A stretch of 64,000 bases of DNA from Dasypus novemcinctus (taxonomy: Eukaryota > Chordata > Mammalia > Cingulata > Dasypodidae): the NCBI RefSeq assembly GCF_030445035.2, contig NC_080699.1:2790001-2854000 (forward strand), given 5' to 3'. A program made the position numbers and the translations under genes. The notes beneath the pieces are model-generated. The model did no database searches. It was not told the DNA's origin and worked only from the letters and a program-made list of their open reading frames with translations. Each line of letters starts with the position of its first letter. Position 1 is the first letter of the stretch. Shown here in pieces: positions 43,598 to 53,770 of this stretch.

Positions 43598-44183
43598 CAG
43601 GGGTTCTTAACATGGGGTCTGTAAGCTTGAATGTATTTATTATAGGATAAAAAGGTTTATTATAGGAAATGGTGGGGATTGGCGATTCCAAATTCTGTGG
43701 GACAAACTAGAAATCCTGATGAAGATGAAGTCATATTACCCAGGAGAAGGTGGTTGGCCGAAGAAAAGGCAGAATGTTTTCTTTCTGACTTCTGAAATCC
43801 TCAGTTCTTGCCTTAAGATCTCCAACTATTTGGATGAGGACATCCGCTTCATTGCGGATGGGAATCTCCTTTGTTAATTGTAGATACAGTCAGCCACAGA
43901 TGCACTTGACTGATTTTACATGCAAGTCAATCTATGAAATACCCTTACAGCTTGTTTGAGCAAACAGCTGGACACTGGACAAGTTGACACATGAAATTAG
44001 CCGTCAATGTAAGCTTGAATTTAAATGAAAAAAAAAACCCAAAAACATCTTGTGGGAATGTGTTAGTGCAGGTGTGATTTATTTATTAAATAATACACAG
44101 CATAGTGTGGACTTAGTAAGGGGTCTGTGGTTTTCACCTGACTGGCAAAGGGGTCCGTGGAACACAAAAGGTTAAGAACCCTG
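43598..44183 (+). mobile_element. Non-autonomous hAT element (MITE), copy 2, interrupted by a nested insertion
   Basis: Ends CAGGGGTTCTTAACATGG and AGGTTAAGAACCCTG form terminal inverted repeats, and a perfect 8-bp duplication CTCTAGAC flanks it (43590..43597 and 44184..44191), the hAT signature. Of its 586 bp, 375 bp plus a duplicated 13 bp belong to a later insertion, leaving about 198 bp of element related to copy 1. Confidence 0.92.
43633..44007 (-). repeat. Retroposed repeat nested in the hAT element
   Basis: A 375-bp insertion flanked by perfect 13-bp duplications TGTAAGCTTGAAT (43620..43632 and 44008..44020). Read on the minus strand it starts TTGACGGCTAATTTCATGTG and ends A-rich (AATAAATAC), so it probably inserted by L1-type target priming. 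A second copy of the same repeat lies at 61868..62100. I cannot name the family with confidence. Confidence 0.8.
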
Positions 44184-44344
44184 CTCTAGACAGGATCTGA
44201 ATTTCAAGTCACCACTATTTCTAGTTGTTGTTGAGTCTAATAATTTTACCTTCGTATCACTTGGCCATCAATGTTGCTTCTCAGTTTTAATAGCTTCATC
44301 TCTATTTTATTTTTAACTGTCTATACTCTTGCTTTCTTAGAAGT

Positions 44345-44470
44345 AAAGTACAGTGATTACATAAATGGTCTCTGGAGCCAGAGAACCTGGATTTTAGAAG
44401 CTGCCTTCACCCTTCTGAGTAATACTTTCCTTTTGCCGAATAGCTCAGGCTTACTCTTTCTTCCACCATT
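44345..44470 (+). repeat. MIR SINE remnant
   Basis: Opens 'tacagtgattacataaatggtctctggagccagagaacctgg', matching the MIR 5' region; the rest decays quickly. Confidence 0.5.
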
Positions 44471-45149
44471 GGGCTGCTTAGACCTGCCTCCTGTCCTGGC
44501 TGGGCCAGGGGCTTAGAAGCCTGGGCCAGAGTGGCACCAGACACTGGAGTCAAACTTATTTCTTGCAGAACCTTTGTTATTCTTGAGACTGAATGAGAGA
44601 AAGAAAATCACTTGTGCCCTCAATTCTTGTTTGTCTCTAAGATCACTGGGTAATGGACTCAAGTTGCTTCTACAAGCTGATCGTATATCCATATTAAGCA
44701 TCCTGTTAGAATAAATATACTACTTTATTTTCGTTTCTGTGCCTGATTTTTCCAAATTTTAATAACAGCCACTTTTGTGAATTCAAAAATTCTAAAAAAT
44801 TATCAACTGAAGATTTAAAAATCTATACATTGTATTTTAAGATACCTTTATAAAGAAAATACTGTGAAAAACTTATGAGGCAGTATCTGGGAGAAGACAA
44901 ATTAAAAAAGGTGAGCCCAGGATTTGAGCCTAGTTTTTCCTGGCAGCATTTGCCAATTTAAAAGATACAATTGAGAGACTCAGCAGTAATTTCAATGTTT
45001 TTTGAATATTGAAGTGGGATAAAAGTGGGATAAAAATCAGAGTTCATAATCCCAAAGTTTGTGACTATAATGAACAACTTCATACGACCCCAAATGGATG
45101 CACCCTAGCTTTTAAAGTCAACCAGAACTAAATCAGCCCACTCTTACAC

Positions 45150-45914
45150 ATAGATCATCATGGAGTCATCTAGGTGTCCCAGAAAACGTCAAGCTATAAA
45201 ATTGGGTAAAAGTAATCTCGGATTGCTAGAACATCCAGGCACTTGGCAGAAGCAAACAAAAATTTACTTCAGAGGAAGAAAACATCAGCCAAGCCCTGGG
45301 ATTGTTTTTAAAAATGATTTTTCAAATACCATGTCCAGAATGCAATCAAAGATATCCAAATATCTGGGGAGAAAAAGCAGCATGCAAAAGAAACAAGAAC
45401 AAGTGCAAAAAGTTAACAGGAACATATCTAAGCTACTGCAGATTTGAAAAGCAACCAATTAGAGATTGTCAAATTAAAAGATAAAATAACAGAAATTACT
45501 GAGGTTTTAACTCAGTTTAACATAGCTGAAGAGAAAATTAGTGAGCCAGGAAAAATGTCAGAAGGAAATAACTACAGCCAATGTTATCTGTTGTAAGAAA
45601 TATTCACAGAAAGACAAGAAGATGGAAAAAACAAGACAGTAAAAGACATAGATCATAGGTGAGAAGGACTAAGAGAGGTATAATTGGAGTCTCAGATGGA
45701 GAGCAGAGAAAGAGTGTAACAGAATTTGAAGAAGTTAAGTTGAAAATTTTCTAAATTGATTAAAGACATGAGCATACACATTGAAGAAGCTAAATGAACT
45801 TCAAGAAAGATAAATAAAAAGAGCCACACTTAATCACCTCATAGAAGAACTGCAGGATAACAATGGTAAAATGAAAATATTCAAAGCAGGCAGAGAAAAA
45901 AGACATTACTTTTG
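45150..45914 (+). repeat. L1M/HAL1-like LINE, 5' segment
   Basis: A-rich sequence resembling L1 ORF1 and adjacent regions ('atggagtcatctaggtgtcc', 'ccaagccctggg', 'gatttttcaaatacc'); no frame is intact. It continues after an L1 insertion at 47178..47345 and again after a solo LTR from 48267, so one old element spans these insertions. Confidence 0.65.
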
Positions 45915-45929
45915 AAGAGGCAACAATTA

Positions 45930-46111
45930 ATAGTGAATAATGCTGCTATGAATATTGGTGTGCATATATCTGTCTGTGTCCCTGCTTTCAGTTCTTCTGG
46001 GTATATGCCCAGCAGTGGGATTGCTGGATCATATGGCAGTTTTATAATTAGCTTCCCGAGGAACCACCAAACTGTCCTCCACAATGACTGCACCAGCCGA
46101 CATTTCACATC
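45930..46111 (-). mobile_element. L1 insertion, inverted ORF2 C-terminal fragment (left part)
   Basis: The minus strand encodes WWFLGKLIIKLPYDPAIPLL and continues GIYPEELKAGTQTDICTPIF, the end of L1 ORF2p; no full domain remains. It belongs with 46591..46742 (same orientation) and 46743..47162 (opposite orientation). The whole insertion is bounded by AAGAGGCAACAATTA (45915..45929) and AAGAGGTAACAATTA (47163..47177). Confidence 0.88.
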
Positions 46112-46590
46112 TGTAGCAATTTGACATGGTTATGAATTCCAAAAATAGATATTGGATTATATTTGTAATCTGGTCTGTACCTGGGCATGACTGAGTTATG
46201 ATTAGGGCTTTGATTGGGCCACATCATTAGGGTGTTGAGTCCCCACCCCTTGGTAGGTGGGGACTCACAGATAAAAGGCATGGCAAAGGACAGAGTTCAG
46301 GGTTTTTGATATTGGAGTTTGATGCTGAAGCCTTAAGCTGGAGCCCCAGGAAGTAAGCACACAGAGAAAAGAGAAGCAAGCCCCAGGAAGGGAGGAACCC
46401 AGGAAGCCTGAACCGTTGCAGACATCGATAGCCATTTGCTCCAACACGTGAAAATAGACATTGGTAAGGAAAGTAACTTACGCTTTATGGCCTGTATCTG
46501 TAAGCTCCTATCCCAAATAAATACCATTTATAAAAACCAACCAATTTCTGGTATTTTGCATCAGCACCCCTTTGGCTGACTAATAAAACT
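46112..46590 (+). repeat. LTR-like element, ERVL/MaLR-type solo LTR (family 1), inside the L1
   Basis: Begins TGTAGCAATTTGACATGGTT and ends near TTTTGCATCAGCACCCCTTT, then GGCTGACTAATA. It shares family blocks with 26992 and 40442 ('gacatcgatagccat', 'caacacgtgaaaatag', 'tatctgtaagctcct', 'aataaataccatttataaa'). It splits the inverted L1 ORF2 sequence, so it arrived after the L1. Confidence 0.7.
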
Positions 46591-46742
46591 TCCTCTCCAA
46601 TACTTGTAGTTCTGTTTTTTTAACAGCCGCCAGTCTAATGGGTGTAAGATGATATCTAATTGTAGTTTTGATTTGCAATAGCTAGTGATGTTGAACATAT
46701 TTTCATGTGCTTTTTAGCCATTTGTATTTCTTTTTTGGAGAA
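46591..46742 (-). mobile_element. L1 insertion, inverted ORF2 fragment (right part)
   Basis: Antisense L1 text 'ccagtctaatgggtgtaagatgatatct', then 'agttttgatttgcaatagctagtgatg' and 'ttcatgtgctttttagcc'. It continues the fragment interrupted at 46112. Confidence 0.85.
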
Positions 46743-47162
46743 CAATGGACTAAAATAGACTTACTATTCTAGCAATGGAAGAACTTTTATCATTGATTAA
46801 AGACAGTGGCCACTAGACTTTCTGAGGGGAGGGAGAAGGAAGAATAGGTGTAACATGGGGATATTGGAACAGTCCTGCATGACACTGCGAGGACAGATAC
46901 AGGCCATTGTACGTTTTGTCATAACCTATAAAAGTGTGTGGTGCAAAGTGTAAACTATAATGTTAACTATATTCCATGGTTCGTAGCAATGCTTCAATAT
47001 GTGTTCATCAATTGTAACAAATGTACCACATTAATGAGGGATGTTAATGTGGGAATGTGTGGGACGGGAAGGGTGTGGGGAATATGGGAATCCCTCATAT
47101 TTTTTATGTAACATTTATGTGATCTAATAAATTGTCTTAAAAAGAAAAAGAAAAAAGAAAAA
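46743..47162 (+). mobile_element. L1 insertion, 3' UTR and poly(A) in forward orientation
   Basis: The 3' UTR runs forward ('ctattctagcaatggaag', 'gtgtaaactataatgttaac', 'gtaacatttatgtgatctaataaattg') into an A-rich tail. Combined with the reversed ORF2 sequence to its left this is a 5'-inverted L1, the product of twin priming. Confidence 0.88.
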
Positions 47163-47177
47163 AAGAGGTAACAATTA

Positions 47178-47345
47178 GACTAGATGACTTCTCAGAAGAA
47201 ACAATGAAAACCAAGGAATATTAGCATATCTTCATAGTATTGAAAACAACAACAAAAAACACCAGAAAACCTGTCAACCTAAAATTCTATACCCAGTCAT
47301 AGTTTTCCTCAAGAATGAAGGTACGTTCAAGACCTCCATACAATT
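47178..47345 (+). repeat. L1M/HAL1-like LINE, middle segment
   Basis: Text 'aattagactagatgacttctc', 'agaagaaacaatgaaaacc', 'cctgtcaacctaaaattctatacccag' is typical of old L1M/HAL1 and continues the element interrupted at 45914. Confidence 0.7.
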
Positions 47346-47351
47346 ACAAGT

Positions 47352-48260
47352 TGCGGCGGCTTGCTCGGTCGGTAGAGGTGGGGTCTGGCTGCGGACGAGG
47401 GGTCGGTCCAGCTCTGGACGAGGGTCGGTCCCGCTTGGGACGAGGGGTCGGTCCGGCAGCAGACGAGGGGTCGGTCTCACAGGGGTTGCGCGGTTTGGCT
47501 GACGGGGTCGCCCGGCGAAGCCAGCCATGAAGGGGTCACCCGGAGAAGCAGGCGACGAACTGGGGACAAGGGAGGCCAGGCCCTTGTGGGGGGCTCTCAG
47601 GACTGGAGGGCGCACAGCAGAAGAACTACCGCGGAGACAAGGTAAACACGCAAGTCCACTTTATTGAGGGAGAGGCAACAGTTTTATAGGGGCTGGGGAA
47701 GGCTGATTGGTCAAAGCCACGCCCTGTTCTGATTGGTTGCCGGAGAAAGGTCAGTGGGCGGTACTGGACGGGGGAGGGGCGGTGGTTAGGGATTGGCTGT
47801 CGCTGTTGCTGGGGAAAGTGGCAGGGTTTAGGGATTGGTGGCTGCTGTTGCTGGGGTAGAGGGCAGACTTGAGTTTCCCGCCCACGCCTGGCTGTTGCTG
47901 CTGTCGGGGGAGGGGAAAAGGGCAGACTGGAATATTCCGCCCACGCCTGGCTGTTGCTGCTGTCGGGGGAGGGGAAAAGGGCAGACTGGAATTTTCCACC
48001 CTGCGCCTGCGCAGGGAGAAAGAAGAAGAAGGGTGCCGCCCCACAGGCATCGTGTGGCGCCATCCGGGAGGAGGGGCGGCCGCGGAAGCATGGCTGCCGA
48101 GAAGGGGAGACCCGAGGGCACTCTGCGCCCATGCCGAGCTCCCTTTGGGGGTGGCGGTGAGTCCGACCAGCCACCCTATTATGGGGGCAGCGGCTTGGCC
48201 TGCCGCGGCTGCTCCCCCGCCAGGCCAGCAAACCACACTTCAGCCCGAGGGGTGACCGCA
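47352..48260 (-). mobile_element. Solo LTR of an endogenous retrovirus, class II (ERVK/beta)-like
   Basis: A 909-bp GC-rich LTR bounded by TG...CA (TGCGG...CCGCA) and by a perfect 6-bp target duplication ACAAGT (47346..47351 and 48261..48266). Landmarks are on the minus strand: several CCAAT boxes in U3 (ATTGG on the plus strand near 47704, 47732, 47791, 47834), a TATA-like CTATAAAA (47689..47682) and AATAAA at 47665..47660. U3 holds a 59-bp tandem duplication (47882 and 47941); the U5 side has three or four repeats of GGACGAGGGGTCGGTCC. The 6-bp duplication and poly(A) signal close to the TATA box suggest class II. No gag, pol or env sequence is present, so this is a recombination remnant. 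Confidence 0.9.
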
Positions 48261-48266
48261 ACAAGT

Positions 48267-48788
48267 GGGAACATTTGTAAGCAGCAGAAATCCACTCATG
48301 AAAATAGAGTACGCTTCATACAGAAGGGAAATAATTCTAGGTCAAAAGTTTGAGGTTCTGAAAGGCATAAAAAGCAATGAAATTGTAATTATGTGAATAA
48401 ATTATGTGAATACTGATTATATAAAGCAGCAAAAAGAAAAATAATGTCTGTTGTGAATTAAAAGCTTAGAAGTAAAACACAAACAACTAGAGTTCAGAGA
48501 GTGTTTCCCAGAAGCGTTGCCTATTGAACGGGAATCAGGTAAAGGACCAGTTATATTTAGACTTAGATAAGTAAGAGATTCATGTTATAATCTGTAGGAC
48601 CATCACAAAAACAAAAGAATGAATAGCTTCCAATTTAACAGACAAAAAAAAAGGGCTAATAAAATACAGTAATTCATCCAGAAGAAAGGAGACTAAGTGA
48701 GCATGAAAAAACGTAAAACTCATATAAAGCAAATTCAAAATGCCAGATTGAAGCCCAAGAGTATCAGTTTAAAATAAAATATTAATGT
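48267..48788 (+). repeat. L1M/HAL1-like LINE, right segment
   Basis: Continuation of the old L1M-type element after the solo LTR ('gaccatcacaaaaacaaaagaatg', 'aatacagtaattcatccagaagaaagg'). A-rich, no frame. Confidence 0.6.
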
Positions 48789-49045
48789 ATACAGATACAG
48801 GCCATTATATATCTTGTTATAACATACATTATTGTGTGGGAGAGTGTAAACTACAATGTAAACTATAATCCATGCTTAGTGGCAATGCCCCAAAATGTGT
48901 TCATCAATTGCAATGAATGTACCACACTAACAAAGGATGTTGTTAATGTGGGGAAATGTGGCAGGTGTGGGGACTGAGGCATACGGGAATCCCCTATATT
49001 TTTTATGTAACAGTTATGTAATCTAAGTATCTTAAAAAAAATACA
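48789..49045 (+). repeat. L1 3' UTR, plus strand, 5'-truncated
   Basis: Matches the 3' UTR at 46743 from 'acagatacaggccatt' to 'gtaacagttatgtaatctaag' and an A tail followed by an (AT)n tract at about 49043..49060. A severely truncated L1 insertion. Confidence 0.8.
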
Positions 49046-49560
49046 TATATATATATAAAGATAATAAAGTATGCAAAGAGACATATCTAAAACAAAGACA
49101 ATGGAAAGGTGGAAAGTGGAAGGATGGGAAAAGATAATTATGCAAAAAGACTAAAAATAAAACTTGAAGTAGAATACTGATTTAAGACAATTTTGAATTT
49201 ATGACAAAAAAGATTTATTAGGAATAGAGAGATTTCATGATAATACAAACATCAATTCACCAGGAAAAAGTAACACTCACAAATTTGTATGTCATTTAAC
49301 ATGGCGTTGAAATAAACATAAAAACGGACATGGAAAAAGAGAAAAACTTATGTTTGGACTAAGATTTTAACATACCTCAGTAATTGATTGAACAAGTATG
49401 AAAAATTCAGTCAAAGTAATGGAGTTTGAGAAAAACAACTAACACAATGTGTCTAAATTCAGATCACACATTTCTTTTAAGTACATGAGAAATATTAAAA
49501 ATGACTATCTTCTGAAATATAAAACAATTTTTACCCAATGGCAGAGTGGGCTGGCAGAGT
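49046..49560 (+). repeat. L1M-like LINE, further right segment
   Basis: Text such as 'agagatttcatgataatacaaacatcaattcaccagg' resembles the ORF1/ORF2 junction of old L1M, continuing the element left of the truncated L1. Confidence 0.5.
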
Positions 49561-49699
49561 GAATGGCTAAACCTCCAAAAGAAACTCTTATTTTTCCTTT
49601 AAGGAAAAGGAGCCTTCTTTGAGCCCGAGAATATGGGAGAATCCTACAGAAGAGAGATCCATGAAAAGGAGCCCTGACTGCACAAGTCCTGGCCTAATC

Positions 49700-50830
49700 C
49701 ATAAATCCATAAATTGTGTGTGCATGGGACAGACCCAAGCCAGCACAGAACTTAGCTGAGGTTGGAGCTGCTAGCACGAGACCAGCCTCAGCCCTAAATG
49801 CTATAGTCCATTCGTGGGACAGATCCAGACCTGTGTAACCATGAATTATTGACCTGAATGGAGATTGAAACCAGTGACCGCAAAGGCCACAAAGGCCAAG
49901 GAAGAGAGTATGGTCTGAACACACTCAGGTTAGATGCTAAAACCAAAGTACCAGCATTCTCCAGAGGATGAAAACAGGACCAGTGTCTACATGAAATGAC
50001 ATTCTTGATACGATACAAATATACTCAACCTAGAAAGAACCAGAAAAATGTGACCAACTCTTAAGGGAAAATCTAATCAACTGATGCCAATCCCAGATAA
50101 CCAAGAGGTTGAAATTTTAAAGCAGCAATTAAACTATGCTCTCTGATATAAAGGAAAATACATTTTGAATGAAAAGACAGAAAATTTCAGCAAAATAATA
50201 GAAACTGAATAAGCATGAAATGGTTTTTAGAGCTGAAAAATTAAATATCTGAAATAAAAAGATTCACTGTATTAGGGCTCATTAATGGAATAAAGATGAT
50301 AGAAGAAAGTAAATTTGAGGACAGATCAATAGAAATTGTCTAATGTAAGAACATAAATTAGACTAAAGGGTTGAAAATAACAAATAAAGCCTCAGGAACC
50401 TGTAAGACAATACCAAAAGTTCTAATATGCATGTAGTTTGAATACCATATAGAAGTGAGAAGAAGATTGGTATTGAAAAAAAATTTGAAGAGATAATGAC
50501 CAAAATATTCCCAAATTTTGGTGAAAGACATAAATGCACTGATTCAAGAAGATTAGCAAACCCCAAATAGGATAAAATCAAATTCCTGAAAACCAAAGAT
50601 AGAGAAAAGTATTTAAAGCAGTGGAAGAAAAATGGCACAATACATAAAGAGTTCTAATGACTTCAGTAATCACAGATTTTTCGTCAGAAACCACAGAGGC
50701 CAGAAGACAGTGGAACAATTTCATAAAAGTGCTGAAGGCAAAAAACTGTCAATCTAGAATTCTATATCCAATGAAAACATCCTCAGTGAAAGTGCATTAA
50801 GATTGTGGTTAATAGTACAAATATAAGAAT
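49700..50830 (+). repeat. L1M/HAL1-like LINE, second copy
   Basis: A-rich, with 'ccaagaggttgaaattttaaagcagc', 'tgaccaaaatattcccaaattttgg', 'cagaggccagaagacagtgg' and 'ctgtcaatctagaattctatatcc', the order of old L1M/HAL1 elements. All frames are broken. Confidence 0.7.
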
Positions 50831-51254
50831 GGTCTTCTTTTACAAAGTGTTAAGAATATGGATACACAGAAAAATTACTACTAATGTAACTAACAGATGA
50901 TACTTAACAGTAATATTGTAATATTTTTGCTACAACGGCAAAGAAGATATTATATCAATTCTAAGGGACAACAATAGGGAAGGATTTCAGGGGATATGGG
51001 ATTTTTCCTTGTGGAAAACATTCCAAAATTGACTGAGGTGATGACAGCACAAGTCTGTGATGAAAATGAGAGCCGCCGAGTGTGCAAGTTGAATGGATTG
51101 CACAAAGCATTGGCTTGTACAATACAGGGATCCAGTAATGGAAAGATGGACTGTGGCTGACCACTCAGAACTTAGCACCTCGAATCTCGAAGGTAATCCC
51201 CTCTCTCTCTTTTTTTAAAAAATAATGTTATGTTTCCACTGCATTGATCTACTT

Positions 51255-51561
51255 ACTTATTTTATTTATTTATTTATTCCCCCACCCTCTGTTGTTTGAG
51301 CTTGCTGTCAGCTCGGTTCATCTTTTTTTAGGAGGCACCAGGAACCAAACATGGGAGCTCCCATGTGGGAGGGAGGTGATCAATTGCTTGGGTCCCTTAA
51401 TTCCCTCTTTTTGCCTTTTCTGGCCCTTTGTCTCCTGGGAGGCGGGGAGGTGTATTAGTCAGGGCCAGCTCACCACTTGAGTCAGGAGGCCCTGGGTTTG
51501 AACCCTGGACCTCCTATGTAGTAGGCGGATGCCCTATCTGTTGGGCCAAATCTACCTCCCT
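51255..51561 (-). repeat. DAS-type SINE, divergent dimer-like copy
   Basis: Read on the minus strand it starts with the tRNA-like head (GGTTCAAACCC B box, about 51500), passes through a diverged middle and reaches a second tRNA-like stretch ending GGTGCCTCC near 51335, then an A-rich tail joined to a (TTTA)n tract at about 51255..51280. This combination differs from the long elements at 10455 and 37021. Confidence 0.8.
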
Positions 51562-51639
51562 GTATTTATATTTTGTAAAACACTGTTATATAGGCAATAT
51601 CACCTGTATTTGTATTTTACCTGAGATTTCACAATGTTA

Positions 51640-52080
51640 TACGTCCTAGATTAGTTTCCTTCTAGTAATATACATGACCTTACACTTTCCTTTTAACCAC
51701 TCTCATATCCCTCTAACAGCTCTGCTAGTCACAAACATCATGATGTGCTCTTGCCTTTTCCATTCATTTCCAAAGATTTACAAACAACCTTTAACCAATT
51801 CTGAACAGATTAACCCTCAGCTTCCATTTTCTATCCCCATTCTACTTTCTGGTGGCCTGTATTCTAACTAACTCCACAAATTTACACAATATATTTAGTT
51901 CATAATAGCACAATCATACAGCATTTGTCTTTTGTGTCTGGCTTGCTTCACTCAACATAATGTCCTTCAGATTCATCCATGTTGTCATATGCTTCACAAT
52001 ATACACATAATATTCCATTGTGTGTATACAACACAATTGGTTTATCCATTCTTCCATTGATGGACACCTGGTTTGCCATT
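51640..52080 (-). repeat. Old L1 3' region, antisense
   Basis: Text 'tctggcttgcttcactcaacataatgtccttcagattcatcc', 'ataatattccattgtgtgtatac', 'ccattcttccattgatggacacc' is antisense L1 3' sequence. Confidence 0.75.
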
Positions 52081-52082
52081 CA

Positions 52083-52860
52083 TTCTTTATTTCAACAAAT
52101 ATTTCTTGAGCCTTTACTATGTGCCAGGTGCTGTTCTAAGCACTTGAGATACATCACAGATTAAAATAGGCAGATATCTCTCCATACGTTAAGGTTTTTA
52201 ATCCTAGCAGGAAGAGACAGAAAATAACTAATAGACATAATATATAAGCAAAATGTATTATGTTAAGGACTGTGGAAAATTATGATGAGAGCTATGGAAA
52301 AAGAAAAGGTAGAGCAAATTAAGGGGGTCAGCGCTGTGAGGGGAAGGACTCAGAGTAAACCACTAAGAAGGTGACATGTGAGCAAAGATGCAAGGAGGCG
52401 ATGCGCATGGGGAAGGGGCATTCTGTGTAGCAGGAGCAGCCTGAGCAGACACCTGGAGGTGGACGCACACCTGCCTGCTCCAAGGGCAGCAAGGAGGCTG
52501 TCCTCGCAGGTGCCGAGCGGGGGAAGCCTGAGTACTGAGGGTACCAGATCATGAGGGCCTTGAGTCCATTGTTGGGGCCATCGTTTATCTGCTGGAAAAA
52601 TGGGAGGCCCGAGCAGGGTTCTGAGCAGAGGAGTGACAACAGGTGGAGTCACATTTAGAAAGGATCACCCTCGTTCCACGTAGAGGACAGTGATAGAGGA
52701 ACAAAGATGGAGCAGGGAGACCAGTGAGGAGCCATTGCAGCAATCCAGGGAGGAGAGGGGGAAGGCTTGGCCAGAGGGTGGTGGGAGTTGGGAGAAGTAG
52801 CTGGATTCAGGGTTTGTTTTGAAAGTAAGATAAACATCACCTGTTGACCTAGACTTGTTC
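52083..52860 (+). repeat. Ancient mammalian interspersed repeat, family not assigned
   Basis: Long match to a common mammalian repeat pattern: 'tttactatgtgccaggtgctgttctaagcac', 'gaaggtgacatgtgagcaaagatgc', 'ttctgagcagaggagtgac', 'gccattgcagcaatccaggg'. Fragments of the same pattern appear near 17690, 30790 and 56870. The 60-100 codon ORFs inside are incidental. Confidence 0.55.
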
Positions 52861-53046
52861 TTGAGCCAAGGAAACTTAAATAAGAAGAGCATGAACCAAA
52901 GACCCAGAGCTCTGCAAAATGTGATCACAATGATCAAAATACAGTCGGAACCCGCTGACTTGTCTTTTCAGTTATATGTAGCTATAGCAGCAGCAGTCTA
53001 GTGCCCCACCCAGTGTCTGATCACAGGTGTTCCATAAATTTATTTT

Positions 53047-53441
53047 ATTTTATTTATTTTATTTTTAATCCCCCACTCCCCCAGTTGTCTCCTCTCTGTG
53101 TCTATTCGCTGTGTGTTCTTCTGGGTCCGCTTGTATTCTTGCACCTGGAATCTGTGTCTCTTTTTGTTGTGTCATCTTGCTGTGTCAGCTCTCTGTGTGT
53201 GCAGCACCACAACTGGGCAGGCTGAACTTCTTTCATGCCGGGCAGCTCTCCTTAAGGGGCGCACTCCTTGCGCGTAGGGCTCCCCTACGTGGGGGACATC
53301 CCTGCATGGCAGGGCACTCCTTGTGCGCATCAGCACTGTGCGAGGGCACAGCTCCACATGGGTCAAGGAGGCCCTGGGTTTGAACCTTGGACCTCCTATG
53401 TGGTAGGCAGATGCCTATCCATTGAGCCAAATCTACTTCCC
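53047..53441 (-). repeat. Long DAS-type SINE, minus strand, with target-site duplication
   Basis: Same long subfamily inserted in reverse. It is flanked by perfect 14-bp copies of CATAAATTTATTTT (53033..53046 and 53442..53455). Its head lies at the right, ending at GAAGTAGATTTGGC on the minus strand. Confidence 0.93.
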
Positions 53442-53599
53442 CATAAATTTATTTTGATTACTCTCTATCAGGTCCATAATTGTCAAAACTCAGGTGTATC
53501 TGTGAGGGAAACTATAACTCCAGAGTGCAGGCAGATGAGGAAGGAGAAGAGGAGGATAGAATATTGATCAGTAGTCTGATTTAATATTTCAAGGTAAGA

Positions 53600-53770
53600 G
53601 GAAATCGGGCTTTGAATGTCTAGACATAGATTTGAGTTCCAATTCTGTCATTTTGTAGCTGCATGGCCTTTTTCAAGGTATTTTATACCTACAAAGTAGG
53701 GAAAATAATGCCTTCACTGCTGATGTTATCACAGTTCAGAGATAGTTTGGGGAAAGTGTTTAACCATTAG
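53600..53770 (+). repeat. MIR SINE remnant
   Basis: Contains 'gtctagacatagatttgagttccaattctg', 'tagctgcatggcctttttcaagg' and 'tacctacaaagtagggaaaataatgcc' in MIR order. Confidence 0.7.
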
